A DNA stretch of 64,000 nt from Zobellella endophytica (lineage in GTDB: Bacteria > Pseudomonadota > Gammaproteobacteria > Enterobacterales > Aeromonadaceae): contig NZ_PXYG01000003.1 in assembly GCF_003012775.1 (NCBI RefSeq), positions 124,001 to 188,000 of the forward strand, in the 5' to 3' direction. Shown in pieces: positions 25,597 through 34,058 of the stretch. How positions within the stretch are numbered: position 1 is the first letter of the stretch; every line of letters starts with the position of its first letter. The translations under genes were made by a program, and so were the position numbers. Under the pieces are notes generated by a model. The model was given only the letters and a program-made list of their open reading frames with translations. It did no database searches and was not told the origin of the DNA.

Positions 25597-26238
25597 TCAG
25601 GCGATGAAGTCCGGCTGGCGGGAGGGGACCGCCTGCTGGAAGGCCGGCTGCCGCTGGCAATGTTGGTATACCGCCATCATCCGGGGATAGGCGCTCAGGT
25701 CGCAGCCCATGCGCTCGGCGTTGGCCACCTGGGGCACCAGGCAGCAGTCGGCCAGGGTGGGCGCCTCGCCGAAGCAGTAGGGGCCATGGCCATAACGTTC
25801 GAGCAGGGCCTCCACCGCGCCGAAGCCCTCGGCTATCCAGTGGCGGTACCAGTCGTTCTTCTGCTCTTCGCTCACCTTCAGTTCGTTTTTCAGGTAGCCG
25901 AGGATGCGCAGGTTGTTCACCGGGTGGATGTCGCAGGCGATGGCATTGGCCAGCTCCAGCACCCGGGCCCGGGCCAGCGGCTCGGCCGGCAACAGTTTAG
26001 GCTCGGGATGAGTCTCGTCCAGATAGTCGATGATCGCCAGCGACTGGCTCAGGCGGTTGCCCTCGTCGTCCACCAGCAGCGGCACTCCCCTGGACGGGTT
26101 CACCGCCTGGTAGTCGTCGGTCTTCTGCTCGCCCACCCGGATGTTTATTCCTTTGTAGTCGTAGTCTAGGCCCTTCAGGGCCAGGGCGATGCGCACCCGG
26201 TAGGAGGTGGAACTGTTGAAAAAACTGTAAAGCTGCAT
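25597..26238 (-). CDS. mhbI: Maleylpyruvate isomerase (zeta-class GST fold)
   Basis: The 213-residue protein has a glutathione S-transferase fold of the zeta class. It should isomerise maleylpyruvate to fumarylpyruvate with glutathione as cofactor. The N-terminus LYSFFNSSTSYRVRIALALK carries the SSTSYRVR active-site motif, followed by NPSRGVPLLVDDEG and the glutathione-site LSQSLAIIDYLDE. The closely related maleylacetoacetate isomerases share these features; the gentisate context decides. GGGGGA precedes the ATG. The frame is open far upstream but that part is antisense noise over the neighbouring FAH gene. Confidence 0.93.
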   Translation of the reverse strand: MQLYSFFNSSTSYRVRIALALKGLDYDYKGINIRVGEQKTDDYQAVNPSRGVPLLVDDEGNRLSQSLAIIDYLDETHPEPKLLPAEPLARARVLELANAIACDIHPVNNLRILGYLKNELKVSEEQKNDWYRHWIAEGFGAVEALLERYGHGPYCFGEAPTLADCCLVPQVANAERMGCDLSAYPRMMAVYQHCQRQPAFQQAVPSRQPDFIA

Positions 26239-26249
26239 GATTTTCCCCC

Positions 26250-26948
26250 TTACAGCACGCGCACGTGCAGTTCGCCCAGGCCCTCGACGCCGCCGACCAT
26301 CAGCTCGCCCCGGTGCACCGCGCCCACCCCTTCCGGGGTGCCGGTCATGATCAGATCGCCCGGCTGCAGCTCGAAAAAGCGGGACAGGTAGCTGATGGTC
26401 TCGGGCACCGACCAGATCAGCTTGTCGATGTCGCTGCGCTGGCGATCTTCGCCGTCCACCTGCAGCCAGATCGCGGCCTGGCCGGGATGGCCGATCTGGC
26501 TGGCCGGATGGAGCGGGCCCACCGGCGCCGAGGCATCGAACGCCTTGCCGATTTCCCAGGGGCGGCCCATCTCGCGCATCTTCATCTGCAGATCCCGGCG
26601 GGTCATGTCCAGGCCCACGGCGTAGCCCCATACATGGTCGTTGGCCTGTTCCAGGGGGATGTTGCTGCCGCCCTTGCCGATGGCCACCACCAGCTCGATT
26701 TCATAATGGTAGTTGCCGGTTTCACTCGGGTAGGGCAGTGCCAGGGTGTCGCCTTCCGCCACCGGCACCACGGCGTCGGCGGGCTTGCAGAAGAAGAAGG
26801 GCGGCTCCCGATCCGGGTCGAAGCCCATCTCCCGGGCATGGGCGGCGTAGTTGCGGCCGACGCAATAGACGCGGCGCACCGGAAACTGCTGCTCGCCGCC
26901 GACGACGGGGATGCTGGTGACGGCTTGGGGTTCTACGACATAACTCAC
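26250..26948 (-). CDS. mhbH: Fumarylpyruvate hydrolase (FAH family, copy 2)
   Basis: The 232-residue FAH-family protein should split fumarylpyruvate into fumarate and pyruvate, the last step of the gentisate route. Key segments are [44 protein letters not shown] and [17 protein letters not shown] start at a GTG (26948) with AGGAGAG eight bases upstream; no better ATG is available in frame. It is the first gene of the operon, 180 bp from the divergent LysR gene, and 11 bp before the isomerase gene, which supports the fumarylpyruvate role for this copy rather than copy 1. Confidence 0.9.
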   Translation of the reverse strand: MSYVVEPQAVTSIPVVGGEQQFPVRRVYCVGRNYAAHAREMGFDPDREPPFFFCKPADAVVPVAEGDTLALPYPSETGNYHYEIELVVAIGKGGSNIPLEQANDHVWGYAVGLDMTRRDLQMKMREMGRPWEIGKAFDASAPVGPLHPASQIGHPGQAAIWLQVDGEDRQRSDIDKLIWSVPETISYLSRFFELQPGDLIMTGTPEGVGAVHRGELMVGGVEGLGELHVRVL

Positions 26949-27095
26949 GTGACACTCTCCTGACTGATTGAGCGGCCCTGCGTCGGCGCCCTGGGTACTG
27001 CCCGGCGATAGCATTATTCCAATGTCTCGCTCACGGCCTCGTAACTTCTGAGCAACAGTATTATCCGTGAACCCCATACCGAATAATGATATTTT

Positions 27096-27127
27096 GAGAT
27101 ACCGTCATACACTTTATGGTATATCTC
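27096..27127. promoter_or_regulatory. Candidate LysR-type operator in the divergent promoter gap
   Basis: An imperfect palindrome, GAGATACC-N14-GGTATATCTC, abuts the lysR ATG. It contains the T-N11-A type symmetry of LysR-regulator sites. A further ATACC copy lies about 20 bp away on the operon side (near 27076). The location suggests autoregulation plus activation of the gentisate operon. Not proven. Confidence 0.5.
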
Positions 27128-27128
27128 G

Positions 27129-28064
27129 ATGGACTGGACCCGCCGCCTGCGCCTCAGGCACCTGCACCTGCTGATCAACCTGGCCGACACCGGCAGCCTG
27201 AGCGATACCGCCCGCCTCATGCATAGCACCCAGCCGGGGCTGTCGAAGTGGCTGAAGGAGCTGGAAGAAGACATCGGCGCGCCGCTGTTCGAGCGCCATG
27301 CCCGCGGCCTCAGGCCCACCGCCATGGGCCAGTTGCTGGTGGGCCATGCCCGGCGCATGGTGACCGAAATGGCCCGGGCCCAGCACAACCTGGAAGCTCT
27401 GCAGGAAGGCAGCTCCCGCACCGTGGCGGTGGGCACCTCGCCGGCCTCGGCGCCCAGCTTCGTGCCGGCGGCCATCATGGCCTTCATCGCACTGCACCCC
27501 AGGGCGCGGGTGGAAATACAGGAAAGCACCATGAACTCGCTGCTGGACAAGCTGGTGCTGGGCAAGCTGGACGTGGTGGTGGGCCGGCTCGACAACTACC
27601 AGCCCCGCGCCAGCCTGAAGAGCGAAATGCTCTACGAGGAGCCGCTGCGCATCGTGGCCCGGCCCGACCATCCCCTGGCCGGGCGGGCGGGGCTGGGCTG
27701 GGACGACCTTTATCAGTACGACTGGATAGTCTGGCCCCAGGGCACCCCCATCCGCAGCAAGCTGGACATGGCCCTGACCCTGGCCGGGCGCAAACCGCCG
27801 CCCTACCGGGTGGAGTCGTCCTCCCAGGTGGGCAACCTCTGGCTGCTGCAGCACAGCGACATGCTGTCGGTCAGCTCGGAGCGGGTGGCCCGCCACTTCA
27901 CCGGCCGCGGCCTGGTGGTGCCGCTCGACATCCACCTCGACAGCGGCGAAGGCTATGTGGGCATGTGCTGGCGCGACGAAGAACACCCCGACCCCACCAC
28001 CCTGGATCTGCTGGAATGCCTGCGCCAGGCCCGGCAGGGCGCCGTGGCTGAAAAGGTCGATTGA
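27129..28064 (+). CDS. LysR-family regulator of the gentisate operon
   Basis: The 311-residue protein has an N-terminal winged helix (RLRHLHLLINLADTGSLSDTARLMHSTQPGLSKWLKELE, in pieces about 6-45) and a C-terminal effector domain (about 95-300) with ALHPRARVEIQE and DVVVGRLD segments. The VEIQESTMNSLL/IVWPQGTPIRS pattern is of the GbpR/PcaQ group, which senses aromatic or sugar acids. It diverges from the gentisate operon, so it most likely activates it in response to 3-hydroxybenzoate or gentisate. The last codons (KVD, stop) lie inside a palindromic repeat (28055-28072), so the repeat has supplied the 3' end of the gene. Confidence 0.92.
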   Translation: MDWTRRLRLRHLHLLINLADTGSLSDTARLMHSTQPGLSKWLKELEEDIGAPLFERHARGLRPTAMGQLLVGHARRMVTEMARAQHNLEALQEGSSRTVAVGTSPASAPSFVPAAIMAFIALHPRARVEIQESTMNSLLDKLVLGKLDVVVGRLDNYQPRASLKSEMLYEEPLRIVARPDHPLAGRAGLGWDDLYQYDWIVWPQGTPIRSKLDMALTLAGRKPPPYRVESSSQVGNLWLLQHSDMLSVSSERVARHFTGRGLVVPLDIHLDSGEGYVGMCWRDEEHPDPTTLDLLECLRQARQGAVAEKVD

Positions 28065-28206
28065 AATCGACCCTACGACAAACCACAGCCCGCCAAGGGT
28101 CGACTTCAGTCGACCAGGCCACGGCACCGTTGTCGGAACGGTCCACTGAAGTGGACCCTCGCCCACCTCTGTGCCCCCCTAATGCGGGCGGGTCGCCCGC
28201 GCCCCA
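28055..28206. repeat. REP-like composite element at the end of lysR
   Basis: Three 18-bp palindromes lie here: 28055-28072 (GATT variant, inverted, followed by CCCTAC), 28098-28115 (GACT) and 28140-28157 (CACT, inverted). The element then continues into CTCGCCCACCTC and the GCGGGCGG/CGCCCGC hairpin up to 28206. From 28094 on it matches the copy at 19202-19290 almost base for base. The first palindrome overlaps the lysR stop codon. Confidence 0.92.
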
Positions 28207-28689
28207 CCGTTGTTGTGCACGGCCTCGAGCCTGAAGACGAATAACGCGAAAAAGCGACACAAAAAGGTTACACATCGGTTAAAAAAGTGAAACAAAATAC
28301 TTCACTTTCTCGATGTATGTGGCATATTTCGTATCGGGTTATACGGCCCTGGCCCCGGGTACGGGCTGAAGCACCCACGATAATGGAGTAGATAAAACAA
28401 AGACATGATCCCTTACCTGCCCGGGGGTGGCCCTGTCGATGTCGGTTTCGCCTCACCATAAACTTAGCAATATATAAAAGCGACACATAAAGATTAATGT
28501 ATCGCTTTCATGGCTCTGGCCCCCGATATCGGGCTCCTGCTCCAGGAGCGCAGCCCCCATCATCGCCCTGAACGGCACGCGCCTCTGCCTCGGCAGAGCG
28601 CGTGAGGGATCCCTTTGCACATCGATCTCCTCGAGCGCACGCCTGAGACATCTCAGGGTGGACTTCTGTTAATAAAAGGACTTGATGAC
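28207..28689 (+). promoter_or_regulatory. Long porin upstream region with repeated box and three hairpins
   Basis: No gene is supported here. The box GAAACAAAATACTTCACTTT (28289-28308) sits in a 42-bp segment (28267-28308) that reappears before the second TRAP operon at 29912-29954; here it is also part of a perfect AAGTGAA-N9-TTCACTT palindrome. A second AAAAGCGACACA-type stretch (28250-28278) recurs imperfectly at 28476-28506. Hairpins follow at 28533-28549 (GCTCCTG/CAGGAGC), 28576-28604 (13-bp stem with one bulge, loop TC) and 28642-28657 (CCTGAGA/TCTCAGG), the last about 15 bp before the ribosome-binding site. The layout suggests a long structured leader or a small RNA. Confidence 0.6.
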
Positions 28690-29832
28690 ATGACTTACCC
28701 AAGCAAGAAATCGCGCGTCTTCCCCCTCTCCCTGCTGGCCCTGCTGGTGGCCGGCCCTACCGCCGCCTTCGAAGTGCAGGTGGGCGATACCAAGGCCAAT
28801 GTGTACGGCTACGCCAAGCTGGATCTGATCTACGATCTGGACGCCGATCTGGGTAACACCGTCAACCGGGGTAATATCCGGCTCGACGGCGAGCCCGGCC
28901 CGGACGGACACACCACGCTGCACGCCTTCCAGAGCCGGCTGGGAGTGAGCACTGCCACCCCCACCCGGATGGGCGAAGTCAAAACCACCCTGGAGGGCGA
29001 CTTCTTCGGCAACGGCGGCGGCAATTTCCGCCTGCGCCACGCCTACGGCGAGTGGAACGGCATCACCGCCGGCCAGACCTGGAGCAACTTCGGCGGCTTG
29101 CTCGGCATGAGCCCGACCATCGACTTCACCCCCCAGCCGGGCCAGGGCAACGCCGGCCGCCAGGCCCAGTTGCGCTATACCCTGGGCGGCTTTTCCGTCG
29201 CCCTGGAAGATCCCGGCAACCTGGGCAAGAACCTGGCCGTGGCCGCGCCCGACTCCGCCAAGAACACCCTACCCGATCTCACCCTGCGCTATCAGGGCAC
29301 GTCCGGCGCTCTCAGCTACGGCGCCTCGGCGCTGCTGCGCGAGATCGAGTATTACCGCCAGGCGAGCGACAGCGATGAAAACGCCCTGGGCTGGGGCCTG
29401 AACCTGGAGGCGGCCTACCAGCTCACCGACGGCGTCACCCTGCGCGGCTCCCTCACCCATGGCGACGGCATCGGCGGCTACCTGGAAGGCAGCCCGGCGG
29501 GCCCGGGTTACCTGGATCCGGCCAGCGGTGCGGTGGAAACCATCGAGGCCAGCGGCGGCACCGCCGGCATCACCGTCAAGGCCGGCCCCGGCGCCGCCAC
29601 CCTGGGCTACGGCATCGCCCGGGCCAGTCTGGACGATGCCGTGAACGCGGGCGCCGCCGGCTTCGGCGGCGGCAGCACCGATACCTTCGAGGCCATTCAC
29701 CTCAACTACATCTGGTCACCCGTCGGCCCGGTCAGCTACGGGGTGGAAGTGAGCCACCACCGCCGCGGCCTGCACGACGGCCGGGACGGCGACGCCACCC
29801 GCCTGCAGGGCATGGTGATGTACCGCTTCTGA
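28690..29832 (+). CDS. DcaP-like outer-membrane porin
   Basis: The 380-residue protein has a signal peptide (FPLSLLALLVAGPTAAF; mature start near FEVQVGDT) and a beta-barrel pattern ending in an aromatic residue (GMVMYRF), as needed for outer-membrane assembly. The mature N-terminus KANVYGYAKLDLIYDLDAD and HTTLHAFQSRLGVSTATP resemble DcaP, the trimeric dicarboxylate porin. It is just upstream of a TRAP transporter operon and shares an upstream DNA box with it, so both probably bring in the same organic acid. The ATG at 28690 follows AAAGGA. The exact substrate is unknown. Confidence 0.85.
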   Translation: MTYPSKKSRVFPLSLLALLVAGPTAAFEVQVGDTKANVYGYAKLDLIYDLDADLGNTVNRGNIRLDGEPGPDGHTTLHAFQSRLGVSTATPTRMGEVKTTLEGDFFGNGGGNFRLRHAYGEWNGITAGQTWSNFGGLLGMSPTIDFTPQPGQGNAGRQAQLRYTLGGFSVALEDPGNLGKNLAVAAPDSAKNTLPDLTLRYQGTSGALSYGASALLREIEYYRQASDSDENALGWGLNLEAAYQLTDGVTLRGSLTHGDGIGGYLEGSPAGPGYLDPASGAVETIEASGGTAGITVKAGPGAATLGYGIARASLDDAVNAGAAGFGGGSTDTFEAIHLNYIWSPVGPVSYGVEVSHHRRGLHDGRDGDATRLQGMVMYRF

Positions 29833-29856
29833 CCCTTTCCCTTGCCTGCTGTTTTC

Positions 29857-29885
29857 GGTGTCGGCCTCGGCCGGCACCTTTTTTA
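29857..29885 (+). terminator. Terminator of the porin gene
   Basis: A 10-bp stem with one G-U pair (GGTGTCGGCC then GGCCGGCACC) and a TC loop is followed by a run of six Ts. It starts about 25 bp after the porin stop. Confidence 0.88.
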
Positions 29886-29911
29886 TCTGCCTGCCTCCCA
29901 CCCTCGCACCT

Positions 29912-29954
29912 GTTACACCAAGGTTAAAAAAACAGAAACAAAATACTTCACTTT
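29912..29954 (+). promoter_or_regulatory. Box shared with the porin upstream region
   Basis: The 20-mer GAAACAAAATACTTCACTTT (29935-29954) is identical to 28289-28308, and the flanking bases (GTTACAC, GGTTAAAAAA) are also conserved. It ends 70 bp before the TRAP binding-protein gene. It likely includes a regulator site common to the two units. Confidence 0.65.
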
Positions 29955-30024
29955 TAAAAATAAAATAGTGTAGTGTGTATCATGTTTGTTATGGCAATGT
30001 TCCGTTCATGCAAAGGGGAGTGTT

Positions 30025-31056
30025 ATGAAACGTATATGGATATCTCTGTTCGCCGCCGCCGGGCTCTGGCATGGCCAGGCCACCGCCACCGAAACCACCA
30101 TGCGGGTTGCCACCTGGCTGTCGCCCACCAGCGAGATGAACACGGTGGTGCTGCCCACCTGGGGCCGGTGGATCGAGGAAGCGACCGAAGGAAGGGTCAG
30201 GATCAAGCTGGAGCACGATCTGGGCCAGCCCCAGAGCATGATCGATTTGGTTCAGGATGGTGCCGTTGATGCATCATGGACGTATCACGGTTATTTTCCC
30301 GGTCGTTTCAAGCTGACCAGCATCGCCGAGTTGCCCAACCTGGGTGCCGGCGCCGAGGCCGCCTCCGTCGCCCACTGGCGGGTACACCAGAAATACCTGG
30401 CCCAGGCCAACGAGCACGGCGACGTGGTGGTGGCCGGCCTCTTCACTCACGGCCCGGGCGAGATCCACATGCGCGAACCGATCACCAGCCTTAGCGAACT
30501 CAGCAACAAGAAGATCCGCGTCGGCGGCGGGGTGCAGAACACCATCGGCGAGCAGCTCGGCATCATCGGCGTGGCCGCCCCCACCACCAAGGTCTACGAA
30601 ATGCTGACCCAGGGGGTGGTGGACGGGGTGTTCAATCCCATGAACACCAAGCGCACCATGCGCTTCAAGGAAGTGGCCCCCTATACCCTGAAGATGCCCC
30701 ACGGCATGTACCTGGGCAGCTTCGGCATCTTTATCGGTCAGGACTTCCTCGACCGGCTGTCGGAGCAGGACAGGGAAGCCGTCATGGCGGTGTCCGGCGA
30801 GCGGCTCTCGGCCATGGCCGCCCGCGCCTGGGTGCAGGGCGACCAGGAGGCGGAGCAGGACGCCATCGAATACGGCAACACCATCACCCCCGCCAGCGAG
30901 CAGGACGTGCAGCTGTTTGCCGAGCTGACCCGCGGCATCGAGCACGGCTGGCTGGACGAGGTGGCCGACCGCCGGGTCGACGCGAAGCGGGCCCTGGCCG
31001 AATTCCGCCGCATTGCCCGGGAATACCAGGCTCAAATGGACGGTAACCAGGGATGA
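30025..31056 (+). CDS. TRAP transporter solute-binding protein (second system)
   Basis: The 343-residue periplasmic receptor has a signal peptide (KRIWISLFAAAGLWHGQATA) and a DctP domain with MRVATWLSPTSEMNT, DLVQDGAVDASWTYHGY, SLSELSNKKIRVGGGVQNTIG (Arg of the carboxylate contact) and MLTQGVVDGVFNPMNTK. It differs clearly from the first DctP. AGGGGAG precedes the ATG at 30025. The gene overlaps the small-permease gene by 4 bp. The ligand is probably an organic acid handled by the DcaP-like porin; this is inference. Confidence 0.94.
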   Translation: MKRIWISLFAAAGLWHGQATATETTMRVATWLSPTSEMNTVVLPTWGRWIEEATEGRVRIKLEHDLGQPQSMIDLVQDGAVDASWTYHGYFPGRFKLTSIAELPNLGAGAEAASVAHWRVHQKYLAQANEHGDVVVAGLFTHGPGEIHMREPITSLSELSNKKIRVGGGVQNTIGEQLGIIGVAAPTTKVYEMLTQGVVDGVFNPMNTKRTMRFKEVAPYTLKMPHGMYLGSFGIFIGQDFLDRLSEQDREAVMAVSGERLSAMAARAWVQGDQEAEQDAIEYGNTITPASEQDVQLFAELTRGIEHGWLDEVADRRVDAKRALAEFRRIAREYQAQMDGNQG

Positions 31057-31601
31057 ACACCATGACTCGCACCGCAGCCCGGCTCTGGTGTGGCGGCGCG
31101 GCCGCCCTCAAGCGGCTGCTCAACCTGCTGGCCGCCCTGATGCTGCTGCTGATGATGCTGCTCACCACCGTCGACGTGCTCGGCCGCTACCTGTTCAACC
31201 GGCCGGTGGTGGGCGCCTCGGAGCTGATTGAAATCATGCTCGCCGCCGCCATCTTCCTGGTGCTGCCCACCATCACCTGGCACCGGGAGCACGTGGCGGT
31301 GGATCTGGCCGAGCCCTATCTGCCCCGGCTGGTCCGCCGGCTGCGCGACCGGCTGTGCCACCTGTTCATGACGGCGGGCGTCGCCTGGATGGCGATGACG
31401 GTATGGAAGCTGGCCGAGCGCGCCGCCCGCTACAACTCGGTCACCGAATACCTGGCCATTCCCAGCGCCTGGGCCATGTACCTGATCGCCGCCAGCCTTT
31501 GGCTGACCGCCCTGACCTTTTTGGTGCTGACCCTGCTCGGCGAGCCCGCCGAGCAGACCCTGGCACAACATGAACCCGCGCAGGAGGCGCCGGCCCTATG
31601 A
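31053..31601 (+). CDS. TRAP transporter small permease (second system)
   Basis: The 182-residue product has four hydrophobic segments (about 22-42, 58-76, 103-120, 139-160) and the DctQ motif region VDVLGRYLFNRPVVGASELIE. Its N-terminus is longer and more basic than that of the first system. It overlaps the binding protein gene (ATGA) and the large permease gene (ATGA), so the three are translated as a unit. Confidence 0.94.
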   Translation: MNTMTRTAARLWCGGAAALKRLLNLLAALMLLLMMLLTTVDVLGRYLFNRPVVGASELIEIMLAAAIFLVLPTITWHREHVAVDLAEPYLPRLVRRLRDRLCHLFMTAGVAWMAMTVWKLAERAARYNSVTEYLAIPSAWAMYLIAASLWLTALTFLVLTLLGEPAEQTLAQHEPAQEAPAL

Positions 31602-32899
31602 TGGAATCACTGCTTGGATTCGGCGTGCTGCTGACCCTTATCTTCCTGCGCGTGCCCATCGCCTTCGCCATGGCCGCGGTGGGAGTCGTCGGCTACGCCG
31701 CCCTCTCGGACTTCAACTTCACCGCCGCTCTGTCCATCAGCGCCCGCCGGCTGCTGGACACCGCCCAGGACTACGGCCTGAGCGTGATCCCGCTGTTCAT
31801 CCTGATGGGCAACCTGGTCAGCCGCTCCGGCCTGTCCGGCGAGCTGTTCCAGGCCTCCCATGCGCTGATCGGCCACCGCAAGGGCGGCATGGCCATGGCC
31901 GCCATCACCGCCTGCGGCGGCTTCTCCGCCATCTGCGGCTCCAGCCTGGCCACCGCCGCCACCATGTCGCGGGTGGCGATACCGCCGATGCGCAAATACG
32001 GCTACGCCGACAGCCTGGCCACCGCCGCCATCGCCGCCGGCGGCACCCTGGGCATCCTCATTCCGCCGAGCGTGGCGCTGATCATCTACGGCGTGCTCAC
32101 CGAGCAGAGCATCCGCGATCTGTTCGCCGCCGGCTTCGTGCCCGGCCTGCTCGGCATACTGCTTTACCTGGGCGCGGTGCGTTACGTGGTGTGGCGCAAC
32201 CCCGAGGCCGGCCCCCCCGGCGACGCCATGAGCCGGGCCGAGAAGTGGCGCGCCTTCAAGGGCGTGGGCGGCATCCTCGGCCTGTTCGCCCTGGTGATGG
32301 GCGGCATCTACCTCGGCATCTTCACCCCCACCGAGGCCGCCGGCATCGGCGCCGCCGGCGCCCTGGGCATCGCCCTCAAGCGCCGCAGCCTGGGCCTTGC
32401 CGAGCTGAAGGAAGTGCTGACAGAGACCGCCCGCACCTCGGCCATGCTGTTCTTCGTGGTGATCGGCGCCCTTATCTTCTCCAACTTCGTCAACCGCGCC
32501 GGCCTGCCCGAACACCTGGTGGAGCTGATCACCGGCTTCTCGGTGTCGCCGATGACAGTGCTGCTGATGATCATCGCCATCTACCTGGTGCTGGGCGCCG
32601 TGTTCGAAAGCATGTCGATGATGCTGCTGACGGTGCCGGTGTTCTTCCCGGTGATCCACAGCCTGGGGCTGGACCCCATCTGGTTCGGCATCATCGTGGT
32701 GGTGGCCACCGAGATCAGCCTGATCACCCCACCGGTGGGCATGAACGTCTTCGTGCTGAGCGGCATGCTCAAGGACGTGAACAGCAGCACCGTGTTCAGG
32801 GGCGTCACCCCCTTCTGGTGTGCCGATATCCTCCGCCTGGGGCTGCTGATCCTGCTGCCGGCCCTCACCCTCTGGCTGCCGGAGCTGCTGTACCGCTGA
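31598..32899 (+). CDS. TRAP transporter large permease (second system)
   Basis: The 433-residue membrane protein has the DctM pattern of about 12 hydrophobic segments, with SVIPLFILMGNLVSRSG, GSSLATAATMSRVAIPPM, LIPPSVALIIYGVLTEQS and SLITPPVGMNVFVLSG. It completes the second TRAP operon. The end of the gene is followed by a 187-bp gap before the zinc peptidase gene with no clear terminator. Confidence 0.95.
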   Translation: MMESLLGFGVLLTLIFLRVPIAFAMAAVGVVGYAALSDFNFTAALSISARRLLDTAQDYGLSVIPLFILMGNLVSRSGLSGELFQASHALIGHRKGGMAMAAITACGGFSAICGSSLATAATMSRVAIPPMRKYGYADSLATAAIAAGGTLGILIPPSVALIIYGVLTEQSIRDLFAAGFVPGLLGILLYLGAVRYVVWRNPEAGPPGDAMSRAEKWRAFKGVGGILGLFALVMGGIYLGIFTPTEAAGIGAAGALGIALKRRSLGLAELKEVLTETARTSAMLFFVVIGALIFSNFVNRAGLPEHLVELITGFSVSPMTVLLMIIAIYLVLGAVFESMSMMLLTVPVFFPVIHSLGLDPIWFGIIVVVATEISLITPPVGMNVFVLSGMLKDVNSSTVFRGVTPFWCADILRLGLLILLPALTLWLPELLYR

Positions 32900-33086
32900 G
32901 CGCCACAACCTCATCCCGGGGCCCGCCACGGCGGACCCCGCAGATCGCCGACACGCCTTCGCACCGGCGCCGATCGGCCCCCCCATACCCAAACATCCGG
33001 ACAGTCCGGCCTTTCGGCTTGCATTCCCCCGGCTCTGCGCCGATCTTATGGTTTTACTTACCGCAAGGTACTGCAAGGAAGGATCC

Positions 33087-33980
33087 ATGCGCTGGGAACA
33101 TCGACGTCGCAGCTCCAATGTGGAAGACAGGCGGGGGGCCTCGGCCGGCGCCCCCGCCCTGCTGGGGCTGCTGTTGCGCCTGCTGCCCTGGCTGCTGCGC
33201 ACCAAACTGGGCCGGGTGGTGCTGGTGGCCGGCGCCGGGATCTTTGTCGGCGCCCGCCTGCTTGGCATCGACCTGCTACCGCTGCTGAGCGGTCAGCCGA
33301 CCACGGTCAGCCAGCCGCGTGCCCTGTCCGCCGAAGAGCAGCAACTGGCAGAGTTTGTCTCTGTGGTGCTGGCCGATACCGAAGACACCTGGCAGCCATT
33401 GTTCGAACGTATGGGCAGCCATTATCGGGATCCGACCCTGGTGCTATTCAGCGGCCAGGTGCAATCCGCCTGCGGGTTCGCCCAGGCGGCCATGGGGCCC
33501 TTTTACTGCCCCGGCGACAACAGGGTCTATATCGACCTCTCGTTCTACCAGGATCTCAGGCACCGTCACGGGGCGCCGGGGGATTTCGCCCAGGCCTATG
33601 TGATAGCCCACGAGGTGGGGCACCATGTGCAGAACCTGCTGGGGATTTCACGTCGGGTACACGAGGCCCGGCGCCAGTTGCCGGCGGTGGAAGCCAACCG
33701 GCTGTCGGTGCGCCAGGAGCTGCAGGCGGACTGCTTCGCCGGGGTCTGGGGATTTTATGCCAACAGCGAGCGCCGGTTGCTGGAGCCCGGCGATCTGGAG
33801 GAAGCGCTGACCGCCGCCGCGGCCATCGGTGATGACCGCCTGCAACGGCAGAGCCGGGGCCAGGTCACCCCGGACAGCTTTACCCACGGCAGTTCGGAGC
33901 AGCGGGTGCGTTGGTTCAAGCAGGGCTTTGAATCGGGCCGGCCGGAACGCTGCGACACCTTCGCCGCCGAGCGGCTCTAG
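33087..33980 (+). CDS. ypfJ: YpfJ-type neutral zinc metallopeptidase
   Basis: The 297-residue protein belongs to the Pfam neutral zinc metallopeptidase family. It has one membrane segment (about 38-58, GRVVLVAGAGIFVGARLL) and the zinc motif HEVGHH (about 189), with the third ligand region in RQELQADCFAGVWG. Residues RGQVTPDSFTHGSSEQR near the end match the conserved C-terminal segment. The N-terminus MRWEHRRRSSNVEDRRG is typical. AAGGAAGG precedes the ATG at 33087. The biological role of the family is not well defined. It is a single gene between the TRAP and paa loci. Confidence 0.92.
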   Translation: MRWEHRRRSSNVEDRRGASAGAPALLGLLLRLLPWLLRTKLGRVVLVAGAGIFVGARLLGIDLLPLLSGQPTTVSQPRALSAEEQQLAEFVSVVLADTEDTWQPLFERMGSHYRDPTLVLFSGQVQSACGFAQAAMGPFYCPGDNRVYIDLSFYQDLRHRHGAPGDFAQAYVIAHEVGHHVQNLLGISRRVHEARRQLPAVEANRLSVRQELQADCFAGVWGFYANSERRLLEPGDLEEALTAAAAIGDDRLQRQSRGQVTPDSFTHGSSEQRVRWFKQGFESGRPERCDTFAAERL

Positions 33981-34058
33981 TGAGGGCACCGTGCCTGCCA
34001 AGCCGCAGCCAAGGGGGAGGAGCGTTCCGCGCCGGCGGTACTATCCTCCCCTCCGCTG

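Noticed and set aside
31607-33268. A 553-codon minus-strand ORF
   Set aside because: It is antisense to the TRAP large permease and the zinc peptidase, both of which have clear family matches.
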